DNA of 64,000 nt, taken from Prevotella sp. (lineage in GTDB: Bacteria; Bacteroidota; Bacteroidia; Bacteroidales; Bacteroidaceae). Made by a program: the position numbers and the translations under genes. This document shows positions 61,993 through 64,000 of the stretch, piece after piece. The stretch spans positions 62,001 through 126,000 of the forward strand of contig JAKVJW010000001.1 of assembly GCA_022486815.1 (NCBI GenBank). Direction: 5' to 3'. Positions within the stretch are counted from its first letter, which is position 1. Every line of letters begins with the position of its first letter. The notes under the pieces were generated by a model. That model was not told the DNA's origin. It made no database searches and saw only the letters and a list, made by a program, of their open reading frames with translations.

Positions 61993-64000
61993 ATGAGGTA
62001 TCGAATATCTGTCCTTTTTTTATTTGTATTTATTATTGCCGGTTTGAGAGCTCAGAATTGGCAATATGTTGATCCTCGTATAGGAAGTGAAGGTTTAGGA
62101 CACGTCTTTATTGGTCCATCCATGCCATTTGGTATGGTAAAACCAGGACCGGATTGTACCAGCAAGCCTAATAGTGGATGGCTTCAGATGCCGGATGTTG
62201 TTACTGGTTTTTCCCAGACACATGTAAGTGGAACGGGTGGTGGACCCAAATATGGAAATATTCTGATACAACCATTTCTTGGTGACCTTAATTCCATAGC
62301 CCATGAACAAAAACGTAAATCGGAATCTATGTCATTGGGATATTATTCTTCTGTTTTTGAGAATGGCATCCGCACAGAAATAACAACAGCAGAGCGTGCT
62401 TCTTTTTATCATATAACCTATCCCAATATCTCCAGTCATAATTTATTAGTTGACTGTGGATTTTTTTTAGGTGAGAATATAATTCCTGATGCTCGTGAGG
62501 CGCAACAATTTGTTGGTTCAGAAATAGAAATTGTATCAGATAGAGAAATTCGTGGATATACCCGTATCCGTGGCGGATGGAACAATGGCAGTGCATATAC
62601 CGTATATTTCTGCCTTTTATCCGATGTTCCGTTTGTTAGAGAAAAGACATGGCGAGGTGGAGAGATAAGTGATAGAAAAGTTCAGTCTGACGATGGTAAG
62701 AAGACCGGAGCCTTGGTCTCTTTCTGTTCTCAACAGGTAAATATTAAGATAGGTATATCCTATCTGAGTTCATTGAAAGCAAAGGAGAATATTCCAAACC
62801 ATAATTTTGATGTACAATTGTCACAATTGAGAGATACATGGGAAAAACTTTTTAATCGTATTTCCATAAAAGGCACAGATCAACAAAAAAGAATGTTTTA
62901 TACAGCTTTATACCATACGATGTTGATGCCTGTAGACCGGAGTGGTGAAAATCCTCTGTGGCTTGATAGACCCTATTATGATGACTATTATGCAATATGG
63001 GATATCTATCGTACCTCTCTGCCTTTGATTACAATTTTAGATCCTATACGTGAACGTGATATTGTAAATTCTTTGCTTAACATTTATAAACGTGATGGTT
63101 ATATGCCAGATGCGCGTAGCGGAAATTCGAATGGCAGAACCCAAGGTGGTTCTAACGCCGAGGTCGTAATTGCTGACGCTTATGTAAAGGATGTGAAAGG
63201 AATAGATTATGATTTGGCATTACAGGCCATGTTGAAAGATGCAGATATTCCACCAGGTGGAGATGAAGAGAAAGAAGGCAGGGGAGGCTTGATAGAATAT
63301 AACACATTGGGATATATCCCTTATGGGATTGATCGTGCAGGGAATAGAACCATAGAGTATGCTTATGATGATTATTGCATTGCACAAGTGGCTAAAGGGT
63401 TGCATCGAGATGATATCTATGATAGATTCATTCATCAGTCGGACAATTGGAAAAACTTATGGCGAGGTGATTATTTGTGGGATGGTATGCGTGGCTTTAT
63501 CATGCCAAAGGATACTCATGGAAAATGGCTGGATAGTGTGCCTTGGGGTAAATCAAAAGTCTATCATCCTCGTATAAAATACACACCGATAACCAAAGTC
63601 GCTCCTTGGTATTTACCTTGGTGGTCAACTTTTTTCTATGAAGCAACATCTGAGGAATATTCGTTAAGTATACCTCATGATGTGCCTGGCTTGATTAAGG
63701 CTTGTGGGGGTGCCTCCGATTTCAGGAAACGGCTTGACTCTTTCTTTGACAAGAAATATTATAATGTGGCAAACGAACCGTCTTTTCTTACTCCATGTTT
63801 GTATCATTGGCTGGGACGTCCTGATTTAAGTAGTGATCGTGTGCGTCAGATTATAGACCAGAGTTATAGTGATACGCCTGATGGACTTCCTGGTAATGAT
63901 GATAGTGGGGCAATGTCCTCTTGGCTGGCTTTCCACATGATGGGGCTTTATCCAAATGCGGGGCAGAGTTATTATCTGTTGCACGCACCGTTGTTGCCGG
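61993..64000 (+). CDS. GH92 alpha-mannosidase, N-terminal part (runs off right edge)
   Basis: An open frame of 669 codons from the ATG at 61993 with no stop before the window end. After a signal peptide (to about residue 20) comes the GH92 sandwich domain (YVDPRIGSEGLGHVFIGPSM, PFGMVKPGPD) and the barrel domain (YAIWDIYRTSLPLITILDP). The catalytic-acid motif is NEPSF with Glu595, and the base region is GNDDSGAMSSW with Asp636-Asp637. So the residues expected for an active calcium-dependent alpha-mannosidase are present, unlike the Gln variant at 54295. It probably trims alpha-mannose from glycans imported or bound by PUL 3. The C-terminal end is not visible. Confidence 0.92.
   Translation, partial: MRYRISVLFLFVFIIAGLRAQNWQYVDPRIGSEGLGHVFIGPSMPFGMVKPGPDCTSKPNSGWLQMPDVVTGFSQTHVSGTGGGPKYGNILIQPFLGDLNSIAHEQKRKSESMSLGYYSSVFENGIRTEITTAERASFYHITYPNISSHNLLVDCGFFLGENIIPDAREAQQFVGSEIEIVSDREIRGYTRIRGGWNNGSAYTVYFCLLSDVPFVREKTWRGGEISDRKVQSDDGKKTGALVSFCSQQVNIKIGISYLSSLKAKENIPNHNFDVQLSQLRDTWEKLFNRISIKGTDQQKRMFYTALYHTMLMPVDRSGENPLWLDRPYYDDYYAIWDIYRTSLPLITILDPIRERDIVNSLLNIYKRDGYMPDARSGNSNGRTQGGSNAEVVIADAYVKDVKGIDYDLALQAMLKDADIPPGGDEEKEGRGGLIEYNTLGYIPYGIDRAGNRTIEYAYDDYCIAQVAKGLHRDDIYDRFIHQSDNWKNLWRGDYLWDGMRGFIMPKDTHGKWLDSVPWGKSKVYHPRIKYTPITKVAPWYLPWWSTFFYEATSEEYSLSIPHDVPGLIKACGGASDFRKRLDSFFDKKYYNVANEPSFLTPCLYHWLGRPDLSSDRVRQIIDQSYSDTPDGLPGNDDSGAMSSWLAFHMMGLYPNAGQSYYLLHAPLLP

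Noticed and set aside
1..64000. tRNA, rRNA or CRISPR arrays
   Set aside because: I looked for T-loop-like GGTTCGA stretches with paired ends and for regularly spaced repeats and found none.

Overview
The window is about 64 kb of a Bacteroidota chromosome, most likely order Bacteroidales. The reasons are three SusC/SusD outer-membrane pairs, promoters of the TTTG...TAnnTTTG type, an ECF sigma/FecR pair, a DUF4254 gene, a DUF3108 gene and AT-rich DNA (roughly 35-42% GC by eye). I would not name a genus.

Region 1 (1-10.1 kb) is mostly housekeeping. A DUF4254 gene runs off the left edge and is divergent from acpP-fabF-rnc (acyl carrier protein, ketoacyl-ACP synthase II, RNase III). A GH3-like adenylating protein, an Ig-like-domain lipoprotein and a DUF3108 protein follow. 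A bidirectional terminator then separates them from the leftward RNase R gene.

Region 2 (10.3-30.2 kb) is an envelope-glycolipid/polysaccharide block: a sugar epimerase, a PAP2 enzyme, miaB, an MsbA-like ABC exporter, a lipid A type acyltransferase, a family 9 glycosyltransferase, a WaaP/Kdo-kinase-like protein, a galactofuranosyltransferase-like protein, a DegT aminotransferase, an RfbF-like cytidylyltransferase, a LicD-family transferase, a UDP-xylose-synthase-like enzyme, a UDP-sugar dehydrogenase and a GT4. Leftward are a small membrane protein, two GT2 enzymes and a DMT-family exporter.

Region 3 (30.4-42.8 kb) is a polysaccharide utilisation locus (PUL 1): a tyrosine recombinase of higher GC, a 264-bp segment bounded by perfect 17-bp inverted repeats, susC, susD, GH127, GH43-like and GH29 genes. 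The repeats fit GTTAC(N7)GTAAC, and the only good promoter -10-like box inside the segment points away from susC. I read this as a phase-variable (invertible) PUL promoter lying in the OFF orientation, with its own recombinase. The left repeat lies inside the recombinase stop region, so inversion should also rewrite the enzyme's last residues.

Region 4 (42.8-56.6 kb) starts with an IS4-family element carrying a frameshifted transposase. PUL 2 follows: FecR anti-sigma, ECF sigma (unusual order), STN-domain SusC, SusD, a DUF3823 lipoprotein, a histidine acid phosphatase and a GH92 enzyme. In that GH92 the catalytic-acid position of the GNEP motif is Gln (Gln605), a change I associate with mannose-1-phosphate uncapping enzymes. 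With the neighbouring phosphatase this suggests a two-step phosphomannan pathway.

Region 5 (57.2-64 kb) is PUL 3: SusC, SusD, a strong terminator, and a second GH92 that keeps the Glu and runs off the right edge. PULs 2 and 3 together look like an alpha-mannan or N-glycan foraging region. I saw no tRNA, rRNA or CRISPR.
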